The position numbers were made by a program, and so were the translations under genes. A stretch of DNA of 9,609 nt, taken from NCBI GenBank assembly GCA_903907475.1, contig CAIVOB010000174.1, positions 1 through 9,609 of the forward strand, written 5' to 3'. Each line of letters starts with the position of its first letter. Positions within the stretch are counted from its first letter, which is position 1. Origin of the DNA: Candidatus Omnitrophota bacterium (GTDB taxonomy: Bacteria; Omnitrophota; Gorgyraeia; Gygaellales; Profunditerraquicolaceae). The notes below the pieces were generated by a model, which was not told where the DNA came from, ran no database searches, and saw only the letters and a program-made list of their open reading frames with translations. This document shows positions 1-7,745 of this stretch, piece by piece.

Positions 1-635
1 CGCAAACAGAGCATTTTACTAACTCCGCTTATACCCAGGCCGGATATCTTATGTTTTTACCTTATGCTTTAGCCAAAAGCATCCAAATTATGCATCAGAT
101 CTTCCAAGAAAAAAATATTCCCGGATCGATCTATCTTATCCCGGTGCCAATAGACAGGCGCGCCAAAGAAGCAACGCAAAAAGAAACATTTTTTAACCAT
201 TTCTCATTTTTTCTTTTTAAAATTGATGCTGCTAAAATTGATAACCTCGGCGAACTTTTAACAGAAATTAAGCAGCAAATGTACACGCAGGTAAAAAACC
301 GGCTTCCCGAAGCAATCGTAAATGCGAGTTTCCTTTTACGTATCGCTACTTTGCCGATCGCTAATTTCTTTTTAAAACTGATGTCCAAAAAACATTTTGC
401 CTCATTTTCCTTTTCCTATTTAAATAACGCCCATCAACCAGATAAACTTTTAGAAGAAAAAGTGGAAAATATTTTTCATCTTCCACGCATGCCTAAACCT
501 CCGGGTATCGGTATATTTTTTAATCAGTTTGAAAATAAATTAAATATTACACTTTCATATTTTGACGATCTGTTAAATGAGGCGCAAGCAAACCAAGTTA
601 CCGCCAGCCTTGAGGCACTCGGAAATGAAAATTAG
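1..635 (+). CDS. Condensation/acyltransferase-like protein, 5' truncated
   Basis: The reading frame is open from base 3 to the TAG at 633-635, so this is the C-terminal part (about 210 residues) of a gene beginning outside the window; the ATG at 51 is internal. The visible part resembles the C-terminal half of CoA-dependent acyltransferase-fold proteins (condensation domains, wax-ester synthase/alcohol acyltransferase types). It has an N-terminal helix, a strand with IPVPIDRR (like the 'VPV-R' strand of that fold), a FFNHFSFFLF stretch where such proteins have a conserved Asn before a strand, a FSFSYLNNA strand, and a late LNITLSYFDDLL strand followed by a closing helix. The HxxxD active site would lie upstream and cannot be checked. 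The family rests on fold-like pattern alone. If correct, it would move an acyl group to an alcohol or amine, fitting the ligase and tailoring enzymes that follow. It overlaps the next gene by 11 bases. Confidence 0.5.
   Translation, partial: QTEHFTNSAYTQAGYLMFLPYALAKSIQIMHQIFQEKNIPGSIYLIPVPIDRRAKEATQKETFFNHFSFFLFKIDAAKIDNLGELLTEIKQQMYTQVKNRLPEAIVNASFLLRIATLPIANFFLKLMSKKHFASFSFSYLNNAHQPDKLLEEKVENIFHLPRMPKPPGIGIFFNQFENKLNITLSYFDDLLNEAQANQVTASLEALGNEN
612..615 (+). promoter_or_regulatory. Ribosome binding site deciding the start at 625
   Basis: GAGG lies nine bases before the ATG at 625. An upstream in-frame ATG at 577 has no such site, and using it would add 16 residues ahead of the beta strand that begins the FAD-binding fold. 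The site lies inside the end of the preceding gene, as expected for coupled translation. Confidence 0.6.
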
Positions 636-1794
636 AGAACTTACTTGTGACGTATTAATCGTCGGAGCGGGTATCGCAGGAGTGAGCGCGGCAATCTCTG
701 CCAGCCGAAAGGGGGCGAAAACGATCCTGATTGAAAAAAATAGCTACCCCGGGGGGACAGCTATAGATTGCCGACTTCAACAGCTCTGCGGGTTATATCC
801 TAAAAATACCGGCATCGCCGCGGAAATTATCTCCGGCCTCAAAAAACTTAATCCAAAAAATAAATTTATCCGCCTCGGGAAGCTGGAAGTATTTTCTTTT
901 CAGCCTGAGAATTTAACAAATGTTCTGCGCCAACTTACCCAAAAAGAAAAAAATCTTCAAATCTACTATAACGCGACAATCACCGAAGTTAAAAATACTG
1001 GGCAGTCGATTATTTCCCTAAAAATGATTACTCCGCGGCAAAAATTTAAATTTACGCCAAAAGCGGTAATCGATGCCAGCGGAGAAGGGTGTATTATTAA
1101 ATTATCTAAAGCTGCCTCATTACTGGCTCCTAAAACAAGGCGGCAATTAGCAGGATTTACTTTTCAAGTATGCAAACTCCGTGATTCCTCGGGGTTATTA
1201 ACACTAAAAGTTCCTTATTATTTAACGCTGGCAGCAAAGCAAAAAGAAATATCCCCTTATTTAAGATTTACTAATTTCACTTACCTCTTAAGAAAAAATT
1301 CCGGAATAATAAAATTAAACCTTCCCGCGCAAAGTTATCTTGGCCAAGAAAACACCACCAAAAAATACGCGCTTTTAATTCATAGGCACTTGCAAAAAGT
1401 TTTACCAGAATTTAAAAATTCTCAAATCCAATGGTTGACAAAAGAAGTTCATGAGCGCCAAGGACGATGTTTATGGGGAAAGCAAATTTTAACGGAAAAG
1501 GACATTTTAAGCGCTAAAAAATTTCCGCACGCGATTGCCAAAGGTTACTGGCCGATTGAATTCTGGCACCCCCAGAAAGGCCAACAAATTAAATATTTAA
1601 AAACTAACCAATTTTACGAGATCCCCTTAGAGTGCCTCAAATCCAAAAACATTATTAATCTTTTTGCCACCGGCAGATGTATTTCGGTTACGCCAATGGC
1701 TTTAGCTTCAACCCGCGTGATGGGAACTTGTATTTATTTAGGAGAAGCAGCCGGTAAAGCTGCCGCTCTACTAAGCCAGCAGATAAGACGATGA
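625..1794 (+). CDS. FAD-dependent oxidoreductase (FAD_oxidored, PF12831-like)
   Basis: A 389-residue flavoprotein. A Rossmann fold starts almost at the N-terminus: DVLIVGAGIAGVSAA holds the GxGxxG at residues 14-19, E37 ends the second strand and should bind the adenosine ribose, and a GG pair follows at 43-44. A second FAD contact, VIDASGEG, is at 148-155. The C-terminal motif at about 345-381 (NLFATGRCIS, then ALASTRVMGTCIYLGEAAGKAAAL) is the hallmark of FAD_oxidored proteins, in which an AAG helix packs near the flavin. There is no signal peptide or membrane helix, so it is probably cytoplasmic. The substrate is unknown; placed between an acyltransferase-like gene and two radical SAM genes it probably oxidises or reduces a pathway intermediate. 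Its ATG overlaps the previous gene by 11 bases, and its stop overlaps the next start as ATGA. The fold is near certain; the reaction is not. Confidence 0.88.
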   Translation: MKIRELTCDVLIVGAGIAGVSAAISASRKGAKTILIEKNSYPGGTAIDCRLQQLCGLYPKNTGIAAEIISGLKKLNPKNKFIRLGKLEVFSFQPENLTNVLRQLTQKEKNLQIYYNATITEVKNTGQSIISLKMITPRQKFKFTPKAVIDASGEGCIIKLSKAASLLAPKTRRQLAGFTFQVCKLRDSSGLLTLKVPYYLTLAAKQKEISPYLRFTNFTYLLRKNSGIIKLNLPAQSYLGQENTTKKYALLIHRHLQKVLPEFKNSQIQWLTKEVHERQGRCLWGKQILTEKDILSAKKFPHAIAKGYWPIEFWHPQKGQQIKYLKTNQFYEIPLECLKSKNIINLFATGRCISVTPMALASTRVMGTCIYLGEAAGKAAALLSQQIRR

Positions 1795-3245
1795 AAATAC
1801 TACTGATTAATCCTATTGGCTCCAACTGGATTGAGGGAGCAGAAGACCATACGTTAGTCGCAATTCGCATGGCACCGATTGGGTTATTATCGATTGCCGC
1901 TTATCTTTTGCGCGCCGGTCACGAGGTAAGAATCTATGATTGTCGCAGCGCACTAAATAATATTAATCGCGCGGAAATTATAACTTACATTAAAACCTTC
2001 AAACCTGAGATCGTGGGCTTTACCGCGGTAACTTCCAGCTTTTTAAACGCTTACGCCTTATGCGAAGCCATTAAATGCCAAATGCCCCAAATAAAAATAG
2101 TTTTTGGAGGCGTGCATGTTTCTGCCCTGCGCAGAAAAATATTAGAAGAATTTAGCGCGATTGATTTTGTTGTCACCGGGGAAGGAGAACAAGCCATCGC
2201 AGATTTGGCCTCTGGCGTATTGCCCCAAACAATTCAAGGTTTAGTTTTTCGCGTCGGACCCACAATTCACGAAAATAATTTGCGCACGGACTTATGTCAG
2301 CTGGATACTTTACCGTTTCCGGCTTATCACTTACTCAAAGATTTCCCTAAAAATTTTCCCGGAGCGCTATTTAATTATCCCCGCTCTCCGGTAGCGACAA
2401 TTGTTTCCAGCCGCGGATGTGTTTATCAATGTTCCTATTGCGACCGCTCAGTTTATCGCCAAAGTTTTCGTTTTAATTCGGCAGAATATCTTTATGCACA
2501 AATGCATTTCTTAAAAAAAGACTTTGGCGTAAAGCATATTTTCTTCTATGATGACCTCTTTACTTTAAATCGCGAAAGAATTCTAAAATTCTGCCAACTT
2601 TTACAAAATAAGCCCTTGGGAATGACCTTTAATTGTGCCGCCCATGTCGGACACCTAGACGCTGAATTACTTAAATTATTAAAATCCGCAGGATGCTGGA
2701 TGGTAAGCGTGGGAATTGAATCCGGTGCGCCGGAGATTCTGGCCCGACACAAGACTAAGGTAGATTTCACGGCAATGAAATCCGTGGTCGAAAAAATTCA
2801 AAAAGCGGGATTACGCGCCAAAGGACTTTTTATTATGGGGCTGCCGGGAGAAACCGAAGAAACGATCGCCATTACCGCGAACTTTATCAAAAAATTAAAC
2901 TTAGACGATATGAATATGACTAAATTTACGCCCTTTCCCGGTTCGCCCATTTATCAAAACATCCGCGCCGAAGGAATTTTTAACGAAAAATGGAACCTCA
3001 TGAACTGTTTAAACTTTGTTTTTATCCCTAAAGAGATCGCCTCCAAAACCCGCTTAGATAACTTGTATAACCAATGCATCAGGCAATTCTATACCGGAAG
3101 AAACTGGATGCGCAAGTTTGGTTTATTAACGCTTAAATCTCCGCATAGCATGCAACGCCTGATTAAAAATTTACCGACTTTCCTAAAAATAAAAAGTAAC
3201 TTTAAACCGCAAAGGATAAAAAACTATGCGCATACTACTAGTTAA
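1791..3245 (+). CDS. B12-binding domain radical SAM protein
   Basis: A 484-residue protein with an N-terminal cobalamin-binding-like Rossmann domain (about 1-140: MKILLINPIG, PEIVGFTAVTSS, IVFGGVHVSA, DFVVTGEGEQA) followed by a radical SAM barrel (about 195-400). The 4Fe-4S cluster cysteines are C210, C214 and C217 in the CxxxCxxC motif (GCVYQCSYC). The SAM-binding GIESG is at 308-312 and GLPGET at 350-355. The C-terminal 80 residues are basic and helical. The DxHxxG signature that supplies the lower cobalamin ligand in methionine synthase is absent, as in many class B radical SAM enzymes. Family members methylate unactivated carbons or make rings and rearrangements in lipids, tetrapyrroles and natural products. 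The substrate here is unknown. ATG and the previous stop share ATGA; the gene overlaps the next radical SAM gene by 20 bases. Confidence 0.92.
   Translation: MKILLINPIGSNWIEGAEDHTLVAIRMAPIGLLSIAAYLLRAGHEVRIYDCRSALNNINRAEIITYIKTFKPEIVGFTAVTSSFLNAYALCEAIKCQMPQIKIVFGGVHVSALRRKILEEFSAIDFVVTGEGEQAIADLASGVLPQTIQGLVFRVGPTIHENNLRTDLCQLDTLPFPAYHLLKDFPKNFPGALFNYPRSPVATIVSSRGCVYQCSYCDRSVYRQSFRFNSAEYLYAQMHFLKKDFGVKHIFFYDDLFTLNRERILKFCQLLQNKPLGMTFNCAAHVGHLDAELLKLLKSAGCWMVSVGIESGAPEILARHKTKVDFTAMKSVVEKIQKAGLRAKGLFIMGLPGETEETIAITANFIKKLNLDDMNMTKFTPFPGSPIYQNIRAEGIFNEKWNLMNCLNFVFIPKEIASKTRLDNLYNQCIRQFYTGRNWMRKFGLLTLKSPHSMQRLIKNLPTFLKIKSNFKPQRIKNYAHTTS
3211..3216 (+). promoter_or_regulatory. Ribosome binding site for the second radical SAM gene
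   Basis: AAAGGA ends nine bases before the ATG at 3226 and lies within the last codons of the preceding gene. It supports 3226 as the start despite the 20-base overlap. Confidence 0.6.
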
Positions 3246-4662
3246 ACCTCAAGCCGAACTTTTAGTTCCTATCAGGCTGCAGGAGGGTTTTTTACATCTT
3301 GAACCTTTAGAGCTGGAAATCGTTGCCGGAGGCCTGGATCCAAATGAAGAGATTAAAATTTTAGATTTAGGCTTAGAGAAAAAAAATCCTTTTCAGGTTT
3401 TTGAAAAAATGCTTGCGCTCTGGCAACCAGAGCTGGTAGGTTTTACCGGTTATAGTATTAACGCCTCCGTCATAAAAAAATTAGCACAGATTACCAAAGC
3501 CCTAAACCCTAAGATTATCACCGTGGTAGGGGGAATCCACGCCACGCTTTTACCGGCAGATTTTGCCGTAAATCAAATTGACATTATTGTCCGGGGGGAA
3601 GGGGGGTTAGTTTTAAAAGAAATTGTGCGCCGTTTTAAAGCAGCCGAGCCTTTATTTTATGATAATCTGGCGCTTTCACCTAGAGACTCTGAATTTAAAA
3701 CTAAAGCCGCTTTAGGGCCGCCGGATTATCCGCCCGCGGATAAAATTCCACTTCCGCGCCGAGACCTCGTCCAGCGCCAACGCTATTTTTGTATTTGGAC
3801 CTCCAGCGATAGCGGGAGATTAAAAACACTTTTTCCCCAGGTCGCCAGCCTGCGGACCTCGATTGGCTGCGCGTTTTCCTGTTCCTTTTGCGTAATTCCA
3901 CATCTTTTGCAGCGAAAATACCTCCAACGCCAACCAGAAGACGTTGTTAATGAAATAGAAAAACTGAAAGAAGAGCACATTTATTTTCTTGATGACGAGA
4001 TGTTTCTTAACTCTCAACGTTGCCGAGAAATCGCCCAACTCCTCATCAGCCGCGGAATCAAAAAACAATACACCAGCTGGGCAAGAAGTGACACCATCGT
4101 CAGGCATCCGGAAATTTTTAAACTTTGGAAACAAGCGGGCTTAAGCACCATCTATGTCGGCTTAGAGAGCATGGACGAAGCCAAACTGCTAGAATATAAA
4201 AAACGCATTTCTGTAGAAACTAACCGCCAAGCAATTGCTATTTTAAAAGCCACCGGAATTACTTTACATGCCGCTTTTATCGTCCATCCGAATTTTACTG
4301 AAGCCGACTTCCAGCGTTTAGAAAAAGAAACTCTCGCGCTTTGCCCGGCAGAAGTCACCTTTACCGTATTATCGCCGTCTCCGGGAACGGCTTTCTGGCA
4401 AGAAAATAAAGACCGCTTTATCTGCGATCCGTATTTCTATTATGATTGCATGCATACGATTTTACCCACGCGTTTACCTTTAAGAAAATTTTACCGCCAT
4501 TTTGCGCGGTTAACAAATTTAGCGCTGCGCGCTAACCCCTTACGCGTAAATAAAATTAAGGTGCCCTTTAAGGATTTTATCCGCGCGATTATCAAGGGGA
4601 CAAAATACATTATTGCTTTGCAATTAATCTATCGGGATTATCTACCTAAAAAGAATGCTTAA
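3226..4662 (+). CDS. HpnR-like B12-binding radical SAM protein
   Basis: A 478-residue protein with a B12-binding-like domain (about 1-140: MRILLVKPQ, LEPLELEIVAGGL, PELVGFTGYSINAS, VVGGIHATLLPADF, IIVRGEG) and a radical SAM barrel with cluster cysteines C215, C219 and C222 (GCAFSCSFC). Several blocks match what I recall of the hopanoid C-3 methylase HpnR family: PLPRRDL followed by an RYFCIWTSSD-like strand, LFPQVASLRTSIGC, HIYFLDDEMF, VGLES at 311-315, VLSPSPGT at 381-388, and a late DPYFYYDCMHT block leading into LPLRKFYRHFARL. Full length and co-linearity agree with that family. HpnR adds a methyl to C-3 of hopanoid ring A, but no squalene-hopene cyclase or other hopanoid gene is visible, so this may act on another lipid or polyketide-like substrate. 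DxHxxG is absent. It overlaps the genes on both sides (20 and 8 bases). Confidence 0.85.
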   Translation: MRILLVKPQAELLVPIRLQEGFLHLEPLELEIVAGGLDPNEEIKILDLGLEKKNPFQVFEKMLALWQPELVGFTGYSINASVIKKLAQITKALNPKIITVVGGIHATLLPADFAVNQIDIIVRGEGGLVLKEIVRRFKAAEPLFYDNLALSPRDSEFKTKAALGPPDYPPADKIPLPRRDLVQRQRYFCIWTSSDSGRLKTLFPQVASLRTSIGCAFSCSFCVIPHLLQRKYLQRQPEDVVNEIEKLKEEHIYFLDDEMFLNSQRCREIAQLLISRGIKKQYTSWARSDTIVRHPEIFKLWKQAGLSTIYVGLESMDEAKLLEYKKRISVETNRQAIAILKATGITLHAAFIVHPNFTEADFQRLEKETLALCPAEVTFTVLSPSPGTAFWQENKDRFICDPYFYYDCMHTILPTRLPLRKFYRHFARLTNLALRANPLRVNKIKVPFKDFIRAIIKGTKYIIALQLIYRDYLPKKNA

Positions 4663-6070
4663 TATCGTTGAGATCATCAGAAAAGAAACTAAAAAATACC
4701 TCCAGCGCCAGGCCGTAATTGATGGAAACAAAACGCTTACTTACGCCCAATTACTTGAGGCAGTAGATTTAGCGAGTGCTAAACTAAAAACATTGGGAGT
4801 CGCAAGATTTAACCGCGTCGCTTTGCTTTCTGAAGACAGTATTGATTACATTATTATAAGTTTAGCGATCTTAAAACTCTTTGCGGTAATCGTTCCGGTA
4901 CCTTTTAGCTCCACGCCGGATGAAATTAAGACGCTACTTAAAAATTTAAAAGTAAATTTTATTATCTTTCAACCCGGGGTTTTTAAACCAAAACACGCTC
5001 GAGCGCTTCAAGAAAACCTTGCGATTGCTCAACTAAGGATTAAAGGAGGAGTGGCACAAGAATTTTATAAAATTAACCCGGCATTCATCCGTTTTTCTTC
5101 CGGGACGACCGGAGTCAATAAAGGAGTGGTGCTTTCGCATCAGGCGATCCAACAAAGAACCAGCGCGGCAAATAAAGGCCTGCAAATTAAACCCGGCGAA
5201 CAAATTATTTGGGTGCTCTCGATGAGCTTTCATTTTGTCGTGACAATTCTTTTATTTTTGCGCCGCGGAGCAACGATCATCTTAAGCAACCGTAATTTTC
5301 CCCAAACGCTATTACAAAATTTAAATCAATACCCGGCGACATTTATTTACGCCTCACCGTGGCATTATCATTTATTAAGCAGTTTAAATCTTCCCAAAAA
5401 ATCGCTCTCTAAAGTACGTTTGGCAATTTCAACCGCCGTGAAGTTACCCGCAAAAATTGCGCAAGAGTTTAAGCAAAAATTCGGCTTTCAATTAGCCGAA
5501 AGCTACGGAATTATTGAAGTCGGTCTACCTTTTACCAACACTTCCGAAAAGATCTCCAAGCGCGGCTCAGTAGGTAAAATACTTCCGGATTATAAAATAA
5601 AAATTTTAAATCCGGATGCCCAAGGAAGAGGAGAGATCCATCTTAAAGGCAAGGGAATGTTTAACGCTTATTTTTTCCCCTGGCGCTCGAGCAAAAAAAT
5701 TCTGGTTAATGGCTGGTTTAATACCGGAGACTTAGGATTTTTAGATCAAGACGGATTTTTATTTATCCTCGGCCGCCAAAAACAAGTCATTAACTTTAGC
5801 GGGATGAAAATTTTTCCTTTTGAAATCGAGAGCCTTTTAAATACGCACTCTTTAATTAAAGAATCTCTGGTTTACGGTAAACCGCATCCAGAATACGGAC
5901 AACTCCCCGTAGCGCAAATTGTTTTAAAAAACAACACTCTAAAAATTAATCAGGAAATTTTAAATAAATTTTGCTATGCCGCTTTAGCTTCATATAAAGT
6001 TCCCAAAGAATTTGAATTTGTCAAAGCACTTTCTAAAACCGTTAGCGGAAAATTAAAGATTATAGTATAA
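4655..6070 (+). CDS. AMP-forming acyl-CoA/acyl-acid ligase (ANL superfamily)
   Basis: A 471-residue adenylate-forming enzyme, somewhat shorter than the usual 500-550. Core motifs are in order: the phosphate-binding loop FSSGTTGVNKGVVLSH at 147-162, AESYGIIE at 281-288, the ribose-binding WFNTGDLG at 354-361, the hinge region GRQKQVINFSGMKIFP at 373-388, and the catalytic lysine K466 in KTVSGKLK close to the C-terminus. It should activate a carboxylic acid with ATP and pass the acyl group from AMP to CoA or a carrier protein. No phosphopantetheine carrier domain is fused or visible nearby. The acid cannot be read from the sequence; fatty or aryl acids are both possible. The start overlaps the previous gene by eight bases with no strong ribosome site, suggesting translational coupling. 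Probably the activating enzyme of this operon. Confidence 0.9.
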   Translation: MLNIVEIIRKETKKYLQRQAVIDGNKTLTYAQLLEAVDLASAKLKTLGVARFNRVALLSEDSIDYIIISLAILKLFAVIVPVPFSSTPDEIKTLLKNLKVNFIIFQPGVFKPKHARALQENLAIAQLRIKGGVAQEFYKINPAFIRFSSGTTGVNKGVVLSHQAIQQRTSAANKGLQIKPGEQIIWVLSMSFHFVVTILLFLRRGATIILSNRNFPQTLLQNLNQYPATFIYASPWHYHLLSSLNLPKKSLSKVRLAISTAVKLPAKIAQEFKQKFGFQLAESYGIIEVGLPFTNTSEKISKRGSVGKILPDYKIKILNPDAQGRGEIHLKGKGMFNAYFFPWRSSKKILVNGWFNTGDLGFLDQDGFLFILGRQKQVINFSGMKIFPFEIESLLNTHSLIKESLVYGKPHPEYGQLPVAQIVLKNNTLKINQEILNKFCYAALASYKVPKEFEFVKALSKTVSGKLKIIV

Positions 6071-6071
6071 T
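6066..6071 (+). promoter_or_regulatory. Possible -10 box just upstream of the GH57 start
   Basis: A perfect TATAAT overlaps the stop codon of the ligase gene and ends six bases before the GH57 ATG. No good -35 box is present at the usual distance (the best is TTAGCG at 6042-6047), so the promoter call is weak. If real, transcription would begin at or next to the ATG. In AT-rich sequence such a hexamer can occur by chance. Confidence 0.25.
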
Positions 6072-6077
6072 AAGCCC

Positions 6078-7622
6078 ATGTTAAATTTAGCGATCATTTA
6101 TCACATGCACCAGCCATATTATAAAAACCTCCTTACCGGAGAAAGTGATCTTCCCTGGGTCAGGTTGCATGGAGCCAAAGATTACCTGGATATGGTCCAA
6201 ATCCTGGCGAAATTCCCCAAAATGAAGCTCACCTTTAACATGGTGCCTTCTTTATTTGAACAAATCGAAGATTACAATAATGGAACGCTCACCGATAAAT
6301 TTTTAACACTTTCCAGGAAACCGGCGGCAGAGTTGACTGCCCAAGAAAAAGAGTTCATCCTAAAAAACTTTTACTCAATTAATAAAGATAAGGTAATCGC
6401 TTTTTCTCCCCGTTACTACGAATTATATTTTAAAAAACAAGCGCTCCAGGAATTTAACACTCAAGATTACCTGGACCTCCAGATTTGTTTTAACCTTTCT
6501 TGGATTGACCCGACCTTCCGCCAAAATATTCCGGAATTAAAAAAAATAGTTTTAAAAGAGAGATTTTTTAACGAAGAGGATAAGGGAATCGTTTTAACTA
6601 AACAACTACTAATACTAAAAGATATTGTTCCCGCTTACCGGGTGGCTCAAGAGAATAATCAGATTGAAGTTAGCGTCACGCCGTATTATCATCCGATTTT
6701 ACCATTACTTTGCAGCACAAATTCCGCCAAAGAAGCCAACCCTAAAACCATACTTCCGAAAGAAGAATTTCGCTATCCCCAAGATGCCAAATACCAAATT
6801 ACCAGTGCAGTTGAGTTCTACCGCCAAAGATTCGGCACTCCTCCAAGCGGAATGTGGCCATCGGAAGAGGCAGTGAGCGACCAAATCCTGCCTTTACTTA
6901 TCGGTGCGGGAATAAAATGGATCGTCGCCGATGAAGCAATTCTCTTTCGCTCTTTAAAATTAAAAGAACGCGATACAAAATTGCTTTATCAACCTCATCA
7001 ATTAAAAAGAAAAGAAGGAGAGCTCAGTATCATCTTTCGCGACCGCAATCTCTCGGATTTAATTGGTTTTTCTTATGCCAATATGAAAGAAATCGACGCG
7101 GTAAATAATTTTATGGCACATTTAGAAAATATTCATAAAGCTTTTGGAAATAAAGACACTTTGGTCACCATTGCCATGGATGGGGAAAACGCTTGGGAAT
7201 ATTTCCGCAATGACGGCCAAGATTTTCTCGAATTACTTTATCAAAGAATTTCTGATTCCGATTTTATTAAAACTACCACCATTAAAGAATACTTAAAACT
7301 CAATCCGCCGAAATCTTCAATTAAGTATTTAAGCGCCGGATCCTGGATTTACGGAGAATTCGGAAAATGGATCGGCAATCCCCATAAAGTAAAAGCCTGG
7401 GAATGCTTAGCCCAAGCGCGAGAAATTTTAGAAAAAACTAAAACTGCCAGCCTACTTGCCTGGAAACAAATGTATATTCTAGAAGGAAGCGATTGGTTTT
7501 GGTGGTATGGAGAAGACCCTGATGGATCATTCGACCGCTTATTTCGGCAGCATTTAACTAACTTTTATAAACTGATCGACCTGGAACCACCAAGTTATTT
7601 AAGAGAGCCCTTGATCCCATAG
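6078..7622 (+). CDS. Glycoside hydrolase family 57 (alpha-glucan-active)
   Basis: A 514-residue GH57 protein with the typical opening LAIIYHMHQPYYKNLLTG, in which HQP at 11-13 is conserved motif 1, followed by the PWVRLHGAKDY and FNMVPSLFEQIEDY blocks. The likely nucleophile is E263 in GMWPSEEA (258-265) and the likely acid/base is D368 in TIAMDGEN (364-371). The aromatic SDWFWWYGED block (471-480) closes the barrel. The length fits the barrel plus helical part without an extra C-terminal beta domain. GH57 members cut or transfer alpha-1,4 (and sometimes alpha-1,6) glucans such as glycogen: alpha-amylase, amylopullulanase, 4-alpha-glucanotransferase or branching enzyme. I cannot choose among these. 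No signal peptide, so cytoplasmic. No Shine-Dalgarno is visible before the ATG. The glycogen-binding ATPase downstream suggests a shared role in glycogen handling. Confidence 0.92.
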   Translation: MLNLAIIYHMHQPYYKNLLTGESDLPWVRLHGAKDYLDMVQILAKFPKMKLTFNMVPSLFEQIEDYNNGTLTDKFLTLSRKPAAELTAQEKEFILKNFYSINKDKVIAFSPRYYELYFKKQALQEFNTQDYLDLQICFNLSWIDPTFRQNIPELKKIVLKERFFNEEDKGIVLTKQLLILKDIVPAYRVAQENNQIEVSVTPYYHPILPLLCSTNSAKEANPKTILPKEEFRYPQDAKYQITSAVEFYRQRFGTPPSGMWPSEEAVSDQILPLLIGAGIKWIVADEAILFRSLKLKERDTKLLYQPHQLKRKEGELSIIFRDRNLSDLIGFSYANMKEIDAVNNFMAHLENIHKAFGNKDTLVTIAMDGENAWEYFRNDGQDFLELLYQRISDSDFIKTTTIKEYLKLNPPKSSIKYLSAGSWIYGEFGKWIGNPHKVKAWECLAQAREILEKTKTASLLAWKQMYILEGSDWFWWYGEDPDGSFDRLFRQHLTNFYKLIDLEPPSYLREPLIP

Positions 7623-7640
7623 ATAGAAAAAAACTAATGT

Positions 7641-7705
7641 GCTCATAGCTCTTAGCTCATAGCAAAAAATTGTTACCTATCAGCTATTAGCTATGAACTA
7701 TGAGC
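7641..7705 (+). repeat. Imperfect inverted repeat with 7-bp tandem units in each arm
   Basis: The left arm (7641-7663) and right arm (7683-7705) are each 23 bases and pair at 20 of 23 positions across a 19-base loop (7664-7682). Each arm is a short tandem series of 7-mers: GCTCATA, GCTCTTA, GCTCATA on the left and GCTATTA, GCTATGA, ACTATGA on the right. It lies 18 bases after the GH57 stop. No T-tract follows on the + strand, so it is not a standard terminator for GH57, though it could protect the 3' end of that mRNA. It may be one copy of a dispersed genomic repeat. Confidence 0.8.
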
Positions 7706-7707
7706 TA

Positions 7708-7745
7708 ACCCCTACAATGCAAACACCAGACCCCTTAACCCCTTG
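7708..7745 (+). repeat. Three ACCCCT-type motifs upstream of the promoter
   Basis: ACCCCTAC begins at 7708, ACCCCTTA at 7730 and ACCCCTTG at 7738. The first two are 22 bases apart, about two helical turns, and the second and third are adjacent. The third runs into the -35 box, and AACCC (7737-7741) also faces GGGTT (7755-7759) around it. This could be an operator, but the motifs are short and no regulator is seen nearby. Confidence 0.3.

Noticed and set aside
577..624. Upstream in-frame ATG giving a longer FAD oxidoreductase
   Set aside because: It adds a basic 16-residue leader before the Rossmann strand, has no ribosome site and overlaps the previous gene far more than the start at 625, which has GAGG nine bases upstream.
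51..635. First gene starting at ATG 51
   Set aside because: The frame is open without a stop back to base 3, and the protein looks like only the C-terminal part of its fold, so the ATG is internal and the gene is cut by the window edge.
3701..4134. Minus-strand open frames inside the second radical SAM gene
   Set aside because: They lie opposite a clearly conserved domain, have no ribosome sites and show no recognisable domain; they are antisense shadows.
6625..6876. Plus-strand open frame within the GH57 gene
   Set aside because: It runs in another frame through the conserved catalytic motif 3, and its product has no recognisable pattern.
7641..7705. CRISPR array or rho-independent terminator
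   Set aside because: The units are 7 bases with no spacers, so it is not CRISPR. No T-run follows the stem on the + strand. A T-run does follow on the minus strand (opposite 7627-7633), but no minus-strand gene ends there.
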